Part shown: positions 9,597 to 19,979 of the stretch, piece after piece
Layout of the letters: every line of letters begins with the position of its first letter
Numbering within the stretch: position 1 is the first letter of the stretch
NCBI GenBank assembly: GCA_029204225.1
Contig: CM055097.1
Location: forward strand, 54,305,592-54,369,591
DNA length: 64,000 nucleotides
Origin: Diphasiastrum complanatum
Taxonomy: Eukaryota; Streptophyta; Lycopodiopsida; Lycopodiales; Lycopodiaceae
Direction of reading: 5' to 3'
Program-made: the position numbers and the translations under genes
Notes under the pieces: generated by a model
What the model was told of the DNA's origin: nothing
What the model saw: the letters and a program-made list of their open reading frames with translations, nothing else
The model's database searches: none

Positions 9597-11291
9597 CCTG
9601 AATCCTCTTGAAAGCCAAAGAGCGCAAGACTAGTGTTTCTATCAAATCACTAGCAGATGACATGAAAGTAACCGTTTAGAAATCTATACAAGGAGTCAAA
9701 GACCAAAAATTGATTCTATCAACTTTATCAAGAGTCAAAGCAAAGGAGCTTTCATTAGACAAAATGTCAAATGAGTTTGGTGCATAAAAAATCTATTATT
9801 TGACTGTCATTCTTTTTAAATTTTCATCAAATTTAAAAGTTATTTTTGTCTTTCTAATAGTTCTCATCATGGATTTTTTTTATAGTTATAAAACTTAAGC
9901 TCAAATTTAAGAACATATGATGGTCCAATTAAATTGCAAGAGGTGAGTCTCCAAACTCGAGTTCTAAGTCATCGTTCAGCCAATTTTATATGGCATTCTT
10001 GAACATTGTAAGTGCTTTCTTTATCATATTCTCATTGAATATATATATTCTAAAATAATATGTATGATGCATCTTTGATACTTCATAGCTTTCTAGTGTA
10101 AATCTACTTTGGGTATTGTTTTTTATTTTATAATTATAATTATCATTATTGTACTTAGCAACACTTTTGTATTCTAATCTCAAAAAACTAGAATCAGTTC
10201 AAAATCTTTGGATTTTCCTGTTTCAACAATTTTCAAAGATCATATGGATTTTGCACGCAATGAAAAGGAGAGAAGAGATAGATTGCAATATATTGAGACA
10301 AGTGTTCCTAGTACAAGACCATTCACTAGCCCTGCTAATCCTCTAGAGACATTTCATTGGCAAGTGTACAATATCGACTTGAAAAATATACTTAGTGATC
10401 TTCCAAATTGTGACTATGCACTAGTAATAGCTGATATACCATATGGACTTAAGCTAAAGGGTGCAATAAATGATGATTGTGCATATGGTGATTGTGCAGT
10501 AAATGATGATTGTCCATACAAACATGCACAAATATTGCATATGGTGAAATCATTCAAGGAACTATCCACATCATCGCTATGGAGATTTTTTATTTTTCAC
10601 TCCACTAATCAAGCTGGTGGATTAAGTTGATCTATGATGCTCTATTTATTTTAATGTATTAAATTTAGTTGTCTCAAAAAAAAAATCTCAAGTACAAAAC
10701 AAATTTTAAACATGCTCCTGGAGAAAGGCTAGTTAGCTGCTTTGAATTGATAACTATTGGATATTTCTCCTTGGTTGACAAGTGTAAAGTTCTGATGCAC
10801 ACTCGAAAAAGATTATGTAATGTTTTTCCATTTCAAGCAGTAACAACAAAACTTCGATTTTTAGATGCCTCTTGAAGCTTGGTTAATCCCTATCAAAAGC
10901 CTCAACGACTACTAAATGATTGATTGAGCTTTTCTCTTGTGAAAGAGATTGGATTTTAGAACTTTTTGCTAGAACAAGAACAATAACTATTTGTCCTTTG
11001 AAGAAAGGGAAAAATTGTGCATGTGTTGAACTTGATCTAGTGCATGTTTCATTTATTGTATGTGGAAGTGCTATAGATGAGCTCCCTGATGGGGATGGAG
11101 GAGTTGGAGCGAAGTTTGATTCCTTATGTGAAAAGCTCCAAATTTCATATACAGAGCCTCAACCTCCACTAAAGGATGAGCTTGGGGATTTTGCAAATCT
11201 TCAGGATGAAGCATATGACGATGAAGAAGTAAAGAAACGCAAGACTCTGAAAATGTCATTGTTATTCCTAAGGAGATCTAGATGTATATAG
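9597..11291 (+). pseudogene. beta-class amino-methyltransferase part of the ParB/DNA-methyltransferase gene, copy A (3' portion)
   Basis: Resumes coding right after the copia insertion: TSVSIKSLADDMKVTV (one stop), KSIQGVKDQKLILSTLSRVKAKEL to about 9786. Probable exons follow at 9886-10007 (YDGPIKLQEVSLQTRVLSHRSANFIW; donor GTAAGTG at 10008), 10159-10640 and about 10690-11291. The catalytic motif is DIPYGL (10433-10450, after ALVIA). The AdoMet motif follows it, at 10965-10982, as WILELFARTRT. This order (DPPY type first, FxGxG second) defines beta-class N6-adenine/N4-cytosine methyltransferases. Both Gly of FxGxG are Arg here, and there are stops and frameshifts, so the copy is inactive. The tail has GSAIDELPDGDGGVG and an acidic end, shared with copy B at 20.5-21.2 kb. 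Confidence 0.68.
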
Positions 11292-11585
11292 CCTTCATGA
11301 TCATACTAATTTAGGATGTTGAAACTTGAACAATCCATTGATGTTGATTAAATGCTATCTAATTTATTGTTTCAAGTATGATTCTCATCACTTATTTTGA
11401 GATAAGCGATATAAGTTTATGTGGTGCAATCCTCAAAGTAGTCTACTAATGTAGTTTCACAAATACATCAATTCAATTCACCTAGGTTATGGTATTAGTT
11501 TTCTTTGCTTAGGTTACAATTCATGTATACTTTTGAATATAGCCTGCACTTTTAAGTAGATCATTACATTTTCCCACATAAGTAG

Positions 11586-12271
11586 TGTGAAAATAGCCTA
11601 TTTTGGCAAATCTAGCCATGTAGAACTTTGTAAATATTGTGTATAATTGGGCTCCACACATGGAAGGCCAAGATGCCACATGGAAACCCACTCCTAATTT
11701 AGGTTATGTCAAGTCAAGAGAGTTGGTCATGTCTATTTGGTGGTCATACCTACTTTATAGGACCTACACCTAGGTTTAAGGTGAAAATTTGACCAACTAG
11801 CTACCTACCAAGCATAACTCTAGGATCTAGGCTAGGGTTTCATTTTAGGTCAAGGAGAGTGGGTTAACTTCCTTATTACATGCTGGAAATCCGCCTAACT
11901 TCAAGAAGGAAGTCGAATTTTCTATGTGTTCCCTCTCTCCATACTGAGAAGATAGAATATTTTTGGAGCTCATTGGCAATCTCAAGCTAGTTCACTATGT
12001 ACATTGAGTTTTGGTGATCCAATGAAACCAAATCAATTTATACTTGTTTCTTAGGTTGAAGGCCATACTACAGCCTGTAGTACACATGTGTGGACTCGAA
12101 TCTGGGTCTTTGATCTTGTTTATTGATTATTCATACTTGTTATGTGTCAAAATGCTAATCTAGATCAAGATTTATTGTCTAGTTTTTAGATGCATTGTTA
12201 AGCAAGCACATAATCTCTCTTGTGGATCTTCTAAGATCCACTTTTGGTCCTCAAAGTACTGTACTTTCACA
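11586..12271 (+). repeat. LTR of a plus-strand copia element
   Basis: Starts TGTGAAAATAG and ends TACTTTCACA, giving matched termini TGTGAAA/TTTCACA, directly before a Met-tRNA primer site. No second copy was found in the window, so the 3' end of this element is lost. Confidence 0.75.
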
Positions 12272-12283
12272 TGGTATCAGAGC
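12272..12283 (+). other. primer-binding site, initiator Met-tRNA type
   Basis: TGGTATCAGAGC adjoins the LTR end exactly and orients this copia element on the plus strand. Confidence 0.9.
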
Positions 12284-12688
12284 CAAGTACAAGGGCTTTG
12301 ATCTTAGACCCATTCAAATCCATTTTTAGCAGTTTTGTGTGCTAAAAACTAGTCTTGTGAAGGCGAGTTTGGTGCTAAGTTTTGGTGGTAGGAATTGATC
12401 CCAAGCTTCTTTAGGATCAAATTCCGTATTGTTCCCATGTGTGGGTACTTTTGAACCAGCATTAAATGCACTACATTCATTTGGTCACTGTAAATTCAAG
12501 GTGTAATTTTTGGTGGAAATCCTAGGATATATCATCTACCAAAATCATTTGCCATTGATTAGATTTGAATTTGTTTCATGGAATCTAATTAATCTAGGCT
12601 GAGTTCAAGTCCTATTAAGGTTAAAAACAGGTCTTGAAAGTACATCAAGAAGGAAGAAAGAGACTAAGTCATGTTTTTGTCCAAAATT

Positions 12689-13031
12689 GGCAAGATTTGA
12701 TTGTAAGTACATTTCACATCATCTTATCTTCATTCCAACTTTGTGAGGGAGTGCTAGAACTGAGATTATAAGTCCATTTGTTGGATTAGAAATATTTGAG
12801 TGAAACACTACAAGAAAGAGACCTTAGTAAGTTTCTAGAGACAATCAAATCCATTTCTTGGCAAGATTTGTTTGAAAGTAGTTTTCACTTCGTCTTATCT
12901 TCATTCCATGAATGTGAGGGAGTGATAGAAATGCGTTTATAAGTCCATTTGTTGGATTAGAAATCGAATTTGAGTGAAACACTGCAAGTGTGAGACCTTT
13001 GTGAGTTTCAAGTCAATCAAATCTATCTCTT
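12689..13031. repeat. two tandem 171-bp units in a copia leader
   Basis: Units 12689-12859 and 12860-13031 both run from GGCAAGATTTG through TCTTATCTTCATTCCA, GTGAGGGAGTG, AAGTCCATTTGTTGGATTAG and GAGTGAAACACT to CAATCAAATC. They differ by substitutions and small indels. They sit between the primer site and gag. Confidence 0.85.
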
Positions 13032-13053
13032 GTTTGTAGAAGTCACTAGTAAG

Positions 13054-13216
13054 ATGGGATCTGCTGGAGCATACCTTCTAGGAGCTAGTGAGAGATTGAA
13101 TTCTACAAATTATGCTATTTGGAATGTTAGGATGGAGTCACTCTTGGCGCTCCAAGACCTTTATGATTTCTTGAGTGAAGATGAAGATGAACCTCTAGGT
13201 GCACAAGAGTACCCAC
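13054..13216 (+). pseudogene. copia gag, first ~50 codons
   Basis: From the ATG at 13054: MGSAGAYLLGASERL then NYAIWNVRMESLLALQDLYDFL, the usual N-terminal gag block. After about 13190-13217 the sequence becomes the 3' end of a minus-strand copia pol, so this gag is truncated by a head-to-head junction. Confidence 0.75.
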
Positions 13217-13990
13217 TCCTATTATCAGCGAATCATCTACGGAAATGGTCAGTATCACAAAATCCTTTCCTACTCTTTTGATGTAGACATTATAGTCTGG
13301 TTGAGTAGGGTTGAAGTCTAGAGACTTCAGAAGACCATCAAGCTTTTTGTACCAGGCCCATGATGCATGTTTTAGACCGTAGATGCATCTGTGCAATCAA
13401 CAGACATATTGTCTGTTGTCGAAGTCTTCATAGCCTTCAGGTTGCTTCATGAAGATTTTCTCCTCTATATCTCCGTGGAGAAAGGCTGTTTTCATGTCAA
13501 TCTGGTGAATTTCCAGATTGTGTTGTGTGGCATATGGAAGGAGTAGTCTTATGCTTGTCATCTTCACCATGGGTGAATATGTGTCGAAATAGTCGACACC
13601 ATATCTCTATGTGTAGTCCTTTGCGACAAGCCTTGCCTTGGAGCGGCCAATAGTGCCATCTGATTTTAGCTTTTTCTTGTACACCCACTTGCAGTCGACT
13701 ATTTTTCTGTATTCTTGCAGTCTAATGTCCATGCCTCGTTTTGCCTCATCGACTCGATCTCCTCTGACATTGTCTGCTTCCAAAATTCTCCCTCTAGACT
13801 CTGGATAGCTTCTTGGTATGTTATTGGCTCTTCTGTGAAGCTGCAGTACTCAAACTACGTGTCTTCGCTCCATTGAAGATTGTCAGAATAGCGGTCTGGA
13901 GCTCTTCTTTGTCTTGTTGACCTTCGAGGTTCGTTTCGTCGCTGCTTGAACATTTCTTGTTCGTGGGATCGATCCTCTACTTCCTGCTGC
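13217..13990 (-). pseudogene. copia reverse transcriptase, truncated
   Basis: Minus-strand reading in broken frames: SIRLL, NLEIHQIDMKTAFLHGDIEEKIFM, PEGYEDF, then from 13396 CIYGLKHASWAWYKKLDGLL and VILTISVDDSLIIG. The active site reads SVDD where copia RT has YVDD (the two Asp are at 13232-13237). Coding resemblance ends at 13217. The 5' part (KIVDCKWVYKKKLK, ARLVAK) lies between about 13735 and 13600. Confidence 0.85.
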
Positions 13991-13998
13991 TCTGGAAT

Positions 13999-14960
13999 CT
14001 AGGGCTCTGCGTTCTGATTTGATGTATGTCCTCGATCTCCCTCTTGAATAGGCAATAGTGTGAAGATTCCATGGTCTCTTTTGTCTTTCAGTCTAGGGAA
14101 TGTGGACTTGTCGAACTTCACATCTCTGCTCGACACAATCTTCTTCGTGGTTGGATCGTACAGTTTGTACACATGCATTCCGTTCGAGTAGCTGACCATG
14201 ATTGTTTGTTCCGACTTGTTATCGAGCTTGCTTCTCTTTTCCTTTGGAATGTGCTTGTATGCTGCACATCTAAACACTCGTACGTATGACAGATCAGGCT
14301 TTCTGCCTGTCCACATTTTGTATGGTATTTTGTTCTCCAGCGCTATCATTGTAGATCTGTTCTGCAGGTGTACAGTTGCAGCTATTGTCTCAGTCTAGAA
14401 TTGACTTAGCAATTGACCCTGTGCCATCATGCATCTGGCTCCTTTGACTAGCATTCTGTTTTTTCTTTCCTCCACACCGTTGTATTCTGGTGTGTATGCA
14501 GGAGTGAACTGGTGTTCGATCCCCTGTTCTTCGTAGAATCGTGAGAATTCTGTGCTTATGTATTCACCTCCATTGTCAGATCTAAGGATCTGTATCTTTT
14601 TCAAGGTGTGTCGCTCTGCGAATGCCACAAACTTCTTGAAAGAATCAAATACTTCGGATTTCTTCTTCAAGTAGTAGATCATGGTCATTCAACTGTAATC
14701 ATCTACGAACGTTAGAAAATATCTCGAACCTGAGAGCGAATCTGTTTTTATCGGTCCACACACATCAGAGTTGGATGAGCTCAAGAACTTCTTTGGCTCT
14801 TCTTCCCTCATGTGTGAATGGATTCCGATGTTGCTTGCCTTTCTGACAAGCTTCGCAGAACTCAGCCTCTGGCCTTGAAATCTTAAGACCTGTGACAATG
14901 TCCTTTTTGCTCATGTCATACAAGCTTCGCATGTTCAGACGATACATTCTTCTATGCCAG
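13999..14960 (-). pseudogene. copia integrase
   Basis: Three broken segments, N to C: 14947-14689 has KISRPEAEFCEACQKGKQHR (zinc-binding end), DVCGPI and GSRYFLTFVDDYS (first catalytic Asp region). 14688-14395 has LKKIQILRSDNGGEYIS (second Asp) and YTPEYNGVEERKNR (Glu). 14349-13999 has IPYKMWTGRKPDLSYVRVFRC and KSEQTIMVSYSNGMHVYKLYDP. A short stop-containing tail leads into the RT part. Confidence 0.88.
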
Positions 14961-14969
14961 AGCTGATCT

Positions 14970-15392
14970 TCATTTTAATATGCTTTTAGAGTTGTTGATT
15001 ATTTTGGCCTGGTAGAGATTTCCTTCTCTGCATCCGACTGTCAGCAACTTGTTTGTTGTCTTCTCGATCATACGACAAGTGTTGTCGTCGAACAAAACTC
15101 GAATGCCTAGATCTGCCATCTTGGAGATAGATAGCATATCCTTTCTGAGTGAGGGCACATAGAGTGCTCCTGGCAGTTCTGTTTGGCCTGACAGTGTTCG
15201 TAGTTGTAGAGAGCCGATGCCTTTGACATCGTGTCTGCTTCCATCGCCTAGAATCACTGCTCTATCATTTTCGAGTTCGCAAAAATTGATCAAGATCTTC
15301 TTGTTGCAGGTTATGTGAGATGTTGCTCCTGAATCAATGACTACATCATAGTCGTGTTCAGAGTAGCTTGTCAAAGCTTTGTCGAGTATCAT
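14970..15392 (-). pseudogene. copia aspartic protease and spacer
   Basis: The frame carries the active site DSGATSH (minus strand, 15335-15315) preceded by YDVVI, then AVILGDGSRHDVKGIGSLQLRT, GALYVPSLRKDMLSISKM and a C-terminal spacer towards integrase. The domain looks intact on its own but the surrounding polyprotein is broken. Confidence 0.88.
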
Positions 15393-15425
15393 GAAAGCTT
15401 CGTCACCTCTTGCAGCATCCTTTGA

Positions 15426-16266
15426 TCACTCTGCAACGTTTGTCTTTTCAGCTTTGTTTTTTTTTGTTCGGTTGAATCTGCAGTCGTATGCAGAATGTCC
15501 TTTCTTCTTGCAGTGCATGCAAGGTATTGCTGGATTGAACCAGCATTTGTTGGTCGTATGGCCTGGTTTGTGACAGTGATTGCAGAAAGAAGATTGTTGA
15601 TTTGAGAACTTCGTCTTCTTGAATCTTGGCTTGTTTTTGTTCTTCTTCTTTCCTTTTGTAAAGAGCCTTCTCTTGATCACTGCTTCTCTCTCCTTCGTCT
15701 CTCATCAGTCTCTCATCAGCAACAAGACTGACTACTTTGTCGAATGTCATATCTTGTAGACTCAATATGAGCATTCTCAGCGGCTGATAGGACGTCGGTA
15801 GAGATTTCATGAAGTACATCAGTTGCTATGGTGCTGGGACCTGGTGCTCCTGTCCTGATGCAACGAGTTGAGCGAAGATCGTTCTGATCTTTTCAACATG
15901 CTGATCTAACTGGTCGCCATCCCACCGTATGGATTGCAGGTGATTGTGAAGGTGCATGACTGAAGCTGTAGTCCTCACTTCATACTTCTGTTTTAATCTT
16001 TCTCACGTTGCATGGCTGCTTTTGCAGTCTTCAATATGAATGAGTAGATCTTTATTTTTGGACAAAATGATGATCGCCATTGTGGGCTCATCCTTTCTGA
16101 TCCTTTCAGCTCTCCTCAGATCTCCCTCTAGAGGCTGCACCTCTGAGAGCTCGGTCACCGACCAGATTCCTTCGCCCTTCAGGATTGTTTTGATTTTGAA
16201 TTTCCAGATTCTATAATCTGCACCATCAAGATTGATTACTACTCTAGTCTGGATTATCGTAGCCAT
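15426..16266 (-). pseudogene. copia gag with two zinc knuckles
   Basis: Starts at the ATG at 16266 (MATIIQTRVVINLDGADYRIWKFKIKTIL), continues after stops through the ORF at 15819-15448 (SLPTSYQPLRMLILSLQDMTFDKVVSLVADERLMRDEG) and ends in the 15680-15426 frame with two CCHC motifs, CNHCHKPGHTTNKC and CMHCKKKGHSAYDC, in a Lys-rich context. Two knuckles are less common than one in plant copia gag. Frameshifts separate the parts. Confidence 0.85.
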
Positions 16267-16317
16267 ATTGTGTTGTCTTGAAGTCACTGCTGGGATATTA
16301 GTAGTGATAACCTTTAG

Positions 16318-16329
16318 GCTCTGATACCA
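16318..16329 (-). other. primer-binding site, initiator Met-tRNA type
   Basis: GCTCTGATACCA on the plus strand is TGGTATCAGAGC on the minus strand, adjoining the LTR. Confidence 0.9.
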
Positions 16330-17088
16330 TGTTGCGGAAGCTTTTTCGTTTCGTGTTCGTCCTCTCTCTTTTGATTCGTGAACAATTTTCTGTCTTTGAA
16401 TTTTCTTTTCGTGCGGAAGCTCTTATGGGATCCCAGACACTCGACTACGCATCACAGAACATATTTTATTCTAGCAATCAAGAGACACAGCACAAGGCCA
16501 AGAGATACGCGAAATAGATCGACTATATTGTCAATTTGGTGTTAGAGCGAGATTGTCAATGTCCCGCTCGTTGGCGGATTGACTCTCTGCTCTTTCGCTA
16601 TGTTCTGCTCGTTGGCAGACTTTCATGCACAACTATGGTATTTTTTTTTTTTTGCTTTCTTACTCTATTCACTACGTCTCTCTCTGTTTCTTACATATCT
16701 TTGTATTCACTATCTCTCTTCTCACAATTATGATCCAAAGAGGATTGTTTATATGTCCACTATATGGAGTTTACAAGATAGCTAAACGTAGAATCACAAG
16801 ACTAGTTAATGCTAATCAACTAGTTAGTCTCCATCGTTGCTATTCATTTTAGTTGGGCGTAAAGCCCGTTGAGCTGGCAGTTGGCAGCACGAAAGATTTC
16901 TCTTCATTTTGTTTCGTTCTTTTCGTTTATTTTTGTAGTCGTTCTGTGTCCCTTTTGCGGTTTGCGGTCTTGGAGGTGTTTTTATGATTCACAAATGATT
17001 CGCAAATCGTTCGTGCTTCGAGTCAAAGACACGTTGACTGTCGTGAATTGTTCTCGTTCGACCTTCGTGTCTTGTTCATGCTGCGACA
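16330..17088 (-). repeat. 5' LTR of minus-strand copia element
   Basis: The inner end is fixed by the primer site (plus-strand TGTTGCGGAAGC at 16330). The outer end at 17088 (CTGCGACA) is less sure; it gives TG...CA termini and lies where integrase sequence of the neighbouring copia element fades out. GCGGAAGC recurs inside at about 16413. Short frames inside (16536-16852) are LTR sequence, not genes. Confidence 0.55.
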
Positions 17089-18050
17089 AAGTTGCAGGAG
17101 TTCACCATTTCTGACAAAGAGTGTAGGATGCTCCACACCAAGGCAAGAATGACCTCTGAAACAGTGTTTGATTCCTGCACAAAGTAGCAGGCCAGATCAT
17201 CTATAAATCGAGATGGAGGCTGTCTTGACCGGTTCGATCTTTTGGGTTGAACTTTGATCCTCTGATGCAATTTGTTTTGCTGAGGGACTGTCTTGTTGTT
17301 GGAGTCAGTGTCAGTATCAATGTCAATCTTCTGATCAGCCTTGAGTTGTTCAAAACTGTTGGTGTCAATTTTAGGATCTAAATTCAAAGTAGCTTTCCCC
17401 TTGTGGCCGATAAACTGATCTTCTACAAAAATGACATTTATGCTCATGAAGGTCTTCTGAGAGTCCCGATTGAAGAGCTTGTATGTCTGATGGTCTAAGA
17501 AATAGGTAATGAAGATCGTCCTTTTGCTGGTGTTGTCCAGCTTCCTACTTAGATCAGCAGGAATCTGTGAGTAGGCTATGCATCCAAACACTCAAATATT
17601 TGTGCATGATGGCTTCGATCCTGTCCACATCTCATAAGGTGTCTTGCCATTCAGGGCCTCTGAGATGGATCGATTTTGAAGGTAGGCTGCTATAATAACA
17701 GCTTTTGTCCAGAATTTCTTTGGAAGAGAGACATGGGCCAACATGTTCTTTGCACTTGCGATGAGTGTCTGATTCTTCTTTTGAGCTACACCATTGGACT
17801 GAGGTGAGTAGATGGTTGAATATTGTTGTAGAATTATTTGATTGGCTTTGCATAAAGCTTTGAACTTGGTGAAGATACATACTCCTCCTACATCAGAGCG
17901 TAGAGCTTTGATTCTTCTTTGGGTCGATCTGATGATGCCTTGAATTGCATGAAGAACTTGAGAGTCTTGGATTTGTTCTTCAAGAAATATGTTGCAGTAC
18001 TCCGAGGGAAGTCATCAATGATAGTCAGCAAATAGACAGCTCCCCCTTGT
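17076..18050 (-). pseudogene. copia integrase, fragment
   Basis: Broken segments: around 18050-17880 remains of the core (LTIIDDFPRS, FLKNKSKTLKFFMQFKA); 17880-17632 with ILAPLS-type remnants, KNQTLIASAKNMLAHVSLPKKFWTKAV and KTPYEMWTGSKPS; and 17591-17076 with FGCIAYSQIPADLSRKLD, HQTYKLFNRDSQKTFMSINVIFVED and the SNRSRQPPSRF linker that precedes RT. The resemblance stops near 17090. Confidence 0.8.
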
Positions 18051-18810
18051 GGAAATATTCTGCATAGGATTTTGTTTTGGCTGGAAGGATGAAGACTCTG
18101 AAGTTGATGGTGTGTTTGATAAAGGTCATTGCATGTCCCCTCTTGTTGTCAAGATAATCTGACTGCGTAGATCTCTTGGATCTAAACTTCTGATTTTTTG
18201 AATATAGAGCTTGAGGATCCGATCCTGAGCCTGAGGAGGATGTTGGTCTTCTGATCCCCTCTTGTAGAAGTAGCGATATTACTCTTGATAGAGTGAGGTG
18301 CTCCTGGGTAGAAATTTTCATTATTTAATTTTTGTAGGCTTCAAGTAGACTCGATAATAGAGTCATGAGTGCATCAGAATCTTCTATGACTGAGATAGTT
18401 GTAGTCATCTGCTCCATAAGATTTTTAAAGGTGTTGAGATGACTCGAAACACTTTCTGCGTCAAACATCCTCAGGGTAAAGAATTTCTTCCTCAAGTGTA
18501 ACTTGGAAGTCACATCCCTGATATCATAGAGAGTTGCTAAAATGTCCCAAGCATTCTTAGTAGTCTGAGCAACACGTATGTGGCTGATCTAAGTATCCTT
18601 GATGTTGAGAGTGATCATGGCAAATGCTTTGCCATGTCTCAGTCTCCACTTGGTAATGCTGGCTGCATCACCTTCTGGTTTGAGCTCTGTGCCATCAACG
18701 ATGTCCCATAGTTCTTTGGCTAATAGTATAACCTTCATCTTGAATCTCCAAATATCGTAGTTATCTCCATCGAGTTTGTCAATGAGAGATGAACTAGATG
18801 ATGGATCCAT
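18025..18810 (-). pseudogene. copia gag, fused to integrase by deletion
   Basis: Starts MDPSSSSSLIDKLDGDNYDIWRF at 18810 and continues KELWDIVDGTELKP, then (18513-18325) LHLRKKFFTLRMFDAESVSSHLNTFKNLMEQM and (18321-18025) STQEHLTLSRVISLLLQEG with a Ser/Gly/Arg-rich part. The frame then runs straight into an integrase fragment around 18100-18025. The knuckle and protease are deleted. Confidence 0.85.
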
Positions 18811-18941
18811 TTTGGTTGAATGAGATCGTTGGTAGAAACAACGATTGTCGGAATACTATTGGCTGCACGTTTGCTAGAGAGACGTCTTGGTAGAAACAAG
18901 GCTGATAAGCCGCAGTAGAAATGCAGATTACTGAAATGTCT

Positions 18942-19401
18942 ATTCTAATACCATGTCGTAAAACGTGGGGACAGGCAGCGGAAGCTTGAGCATAGGTGTG
19001 TAGGAGCGGAAACGCAATAGTTAGCTGTAGAAATATTCAAGATAAAACATTCATACAAAATTGCGCAAATGAACAATACAGTAGTGAGACAAAAATTGCA
19101 CTCTGATTAATATCAACAGTGAGTACAATGGCTTGAAGTGATAACTTTAGCTTGCTGAGCGTGATAACGTTGGCTACAGAAGAACTCTGATTATATGTTA
19201 AAAACTTGATTAACACTTACATTGCTTGATTCAGCTAGTAGTATATATTTACAAGTGTCTTCAAAAAATATCTTACAAGCAGTCAATGCTATTTACGCCA
19301 GTCTTTGTATATGTACAAAGTGGGTAACCACCCTTGGGATATTTAGCAGTCTAACTATTTTGGGATTGATGATAAGTTGGCGACGTCGGACTGCCAAAAC
19401 A
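18942..19401 (-). repeat. 5' LTR and degenerate primer site of copia element
   Basis: The LTR is 18954-19401. On the minus strand it starts TGTTTTGGCAG and ends TTTTACGACA, followed at 18953-18942 by TGGTATTAGAAT, a decayed Met-tRNA site. A TATATATTTAC-type promoter motif is near 19240. The frame at 19222-19404 is LTR sequence. Confidence 0.75.
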
Positions 19402-19890
19402 TGAAGGTGCCCTTGAATAGCGTAAATCCCGAAGGTGCCTTAAAAGCGAAGGCAGAGAAAATGCAAAAAATCCGATAGTGCCTTTAAAATGAAAATAGGT
19501 CACAATGTCGCATTTTTTCCGAAGGTGCAAAAATGTGAAATGCCTTTAAAGCAAAGGCAGAGAAAAAGCAAAAAAACTCGACAGTGCAGAAAAAGATGAA
19601 GGTGCGAAAAATGAGTTAAGGCAAAATGCGAAAAACCCGACAGTGTCGCTTTTTCCCGAAAAAGGTGAAAGTGCCTTAAAATGAGTTAAGACAAAAATCC
19701 CTAAGGTGCAAAATGAAAAAATCCAACAGTGTCACTTTTTCCCGAAAAAAGGAGAAGGTGCTTAAAAATGATTTCCGGCACAGAAATCCCTAAGGTGCAA
19801 AAAGAGAAAAAACCCAACACTGTCGCTTTTTCCCGACAGTGTCGCTTTTTCCCAAAAGTGCAAAAAAGTCGACAAATGCGAAGAAGGCAA
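19402..19890. repeat. degenerate tandem array with CGACAGTGTCG cores
   Basis: A run of related units with recurring pieces CCGAAGGTGC, GCCTTAAAA, AAATCC.TAAGGTGCAAAA and C.ACAGTGTCGCTTTTTCCCGA. The last contains the 11-base palindrome CGACAGTGTCG, seen intact at about 19649 and 19838 and mutated near 19722 and 19814. Spacing is irregular (roughly 70-95 bases). It begins exactly at the outer end of the adjacent copia LTR. No coding sense. Confidence 0.6.
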
Positions 19891-19979
19891 AAAAGGCTAA
19901 GGTGCCCCAATAAATGTTTAAGGGGCAAAAAGTGAAGATCGTGATAAATGCGATATATGCGAGAATTGTGTTTTAATGC

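Larger units (their letters stand above)
13217..17088 (-). mobile_element. Ty1/copia element, minus strand, 3' truncated
   Basis: Reading right to left: 5' LTR (17088-16330), primer site (16329-16318), gag, two zinc knuckles, protease, integrase and reverse transcriptase, ending just past the RT active site at about 13217. RNase H and the 3' LTR are missing. Frames are broken several times, but every pol motif up to the RT active site is present and this is one of the better preserved elements here. Confidence 0.85.
17089..19401 (-). mobile_element. Ty1/copia element, minus strand, internally deleted and 3' truncated
   Basis: Right to left: LTR (19401-18954), degenerate primer site, gag, then integrase joined directly to gag with no zinc knuckle or protease. 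It ends after the integrase C-terminal linker at about 17090, next to the LTR of the copia element at 13.2-17.1 kb. RT, RNase H and the 3' LTR are absent. Confidence 0.8.

Noticed and set aside
13999-14398. Plus-strand ORFs at 14071-14398
   Set aside because: Antisense shadows of the minus-strand copia integrase.
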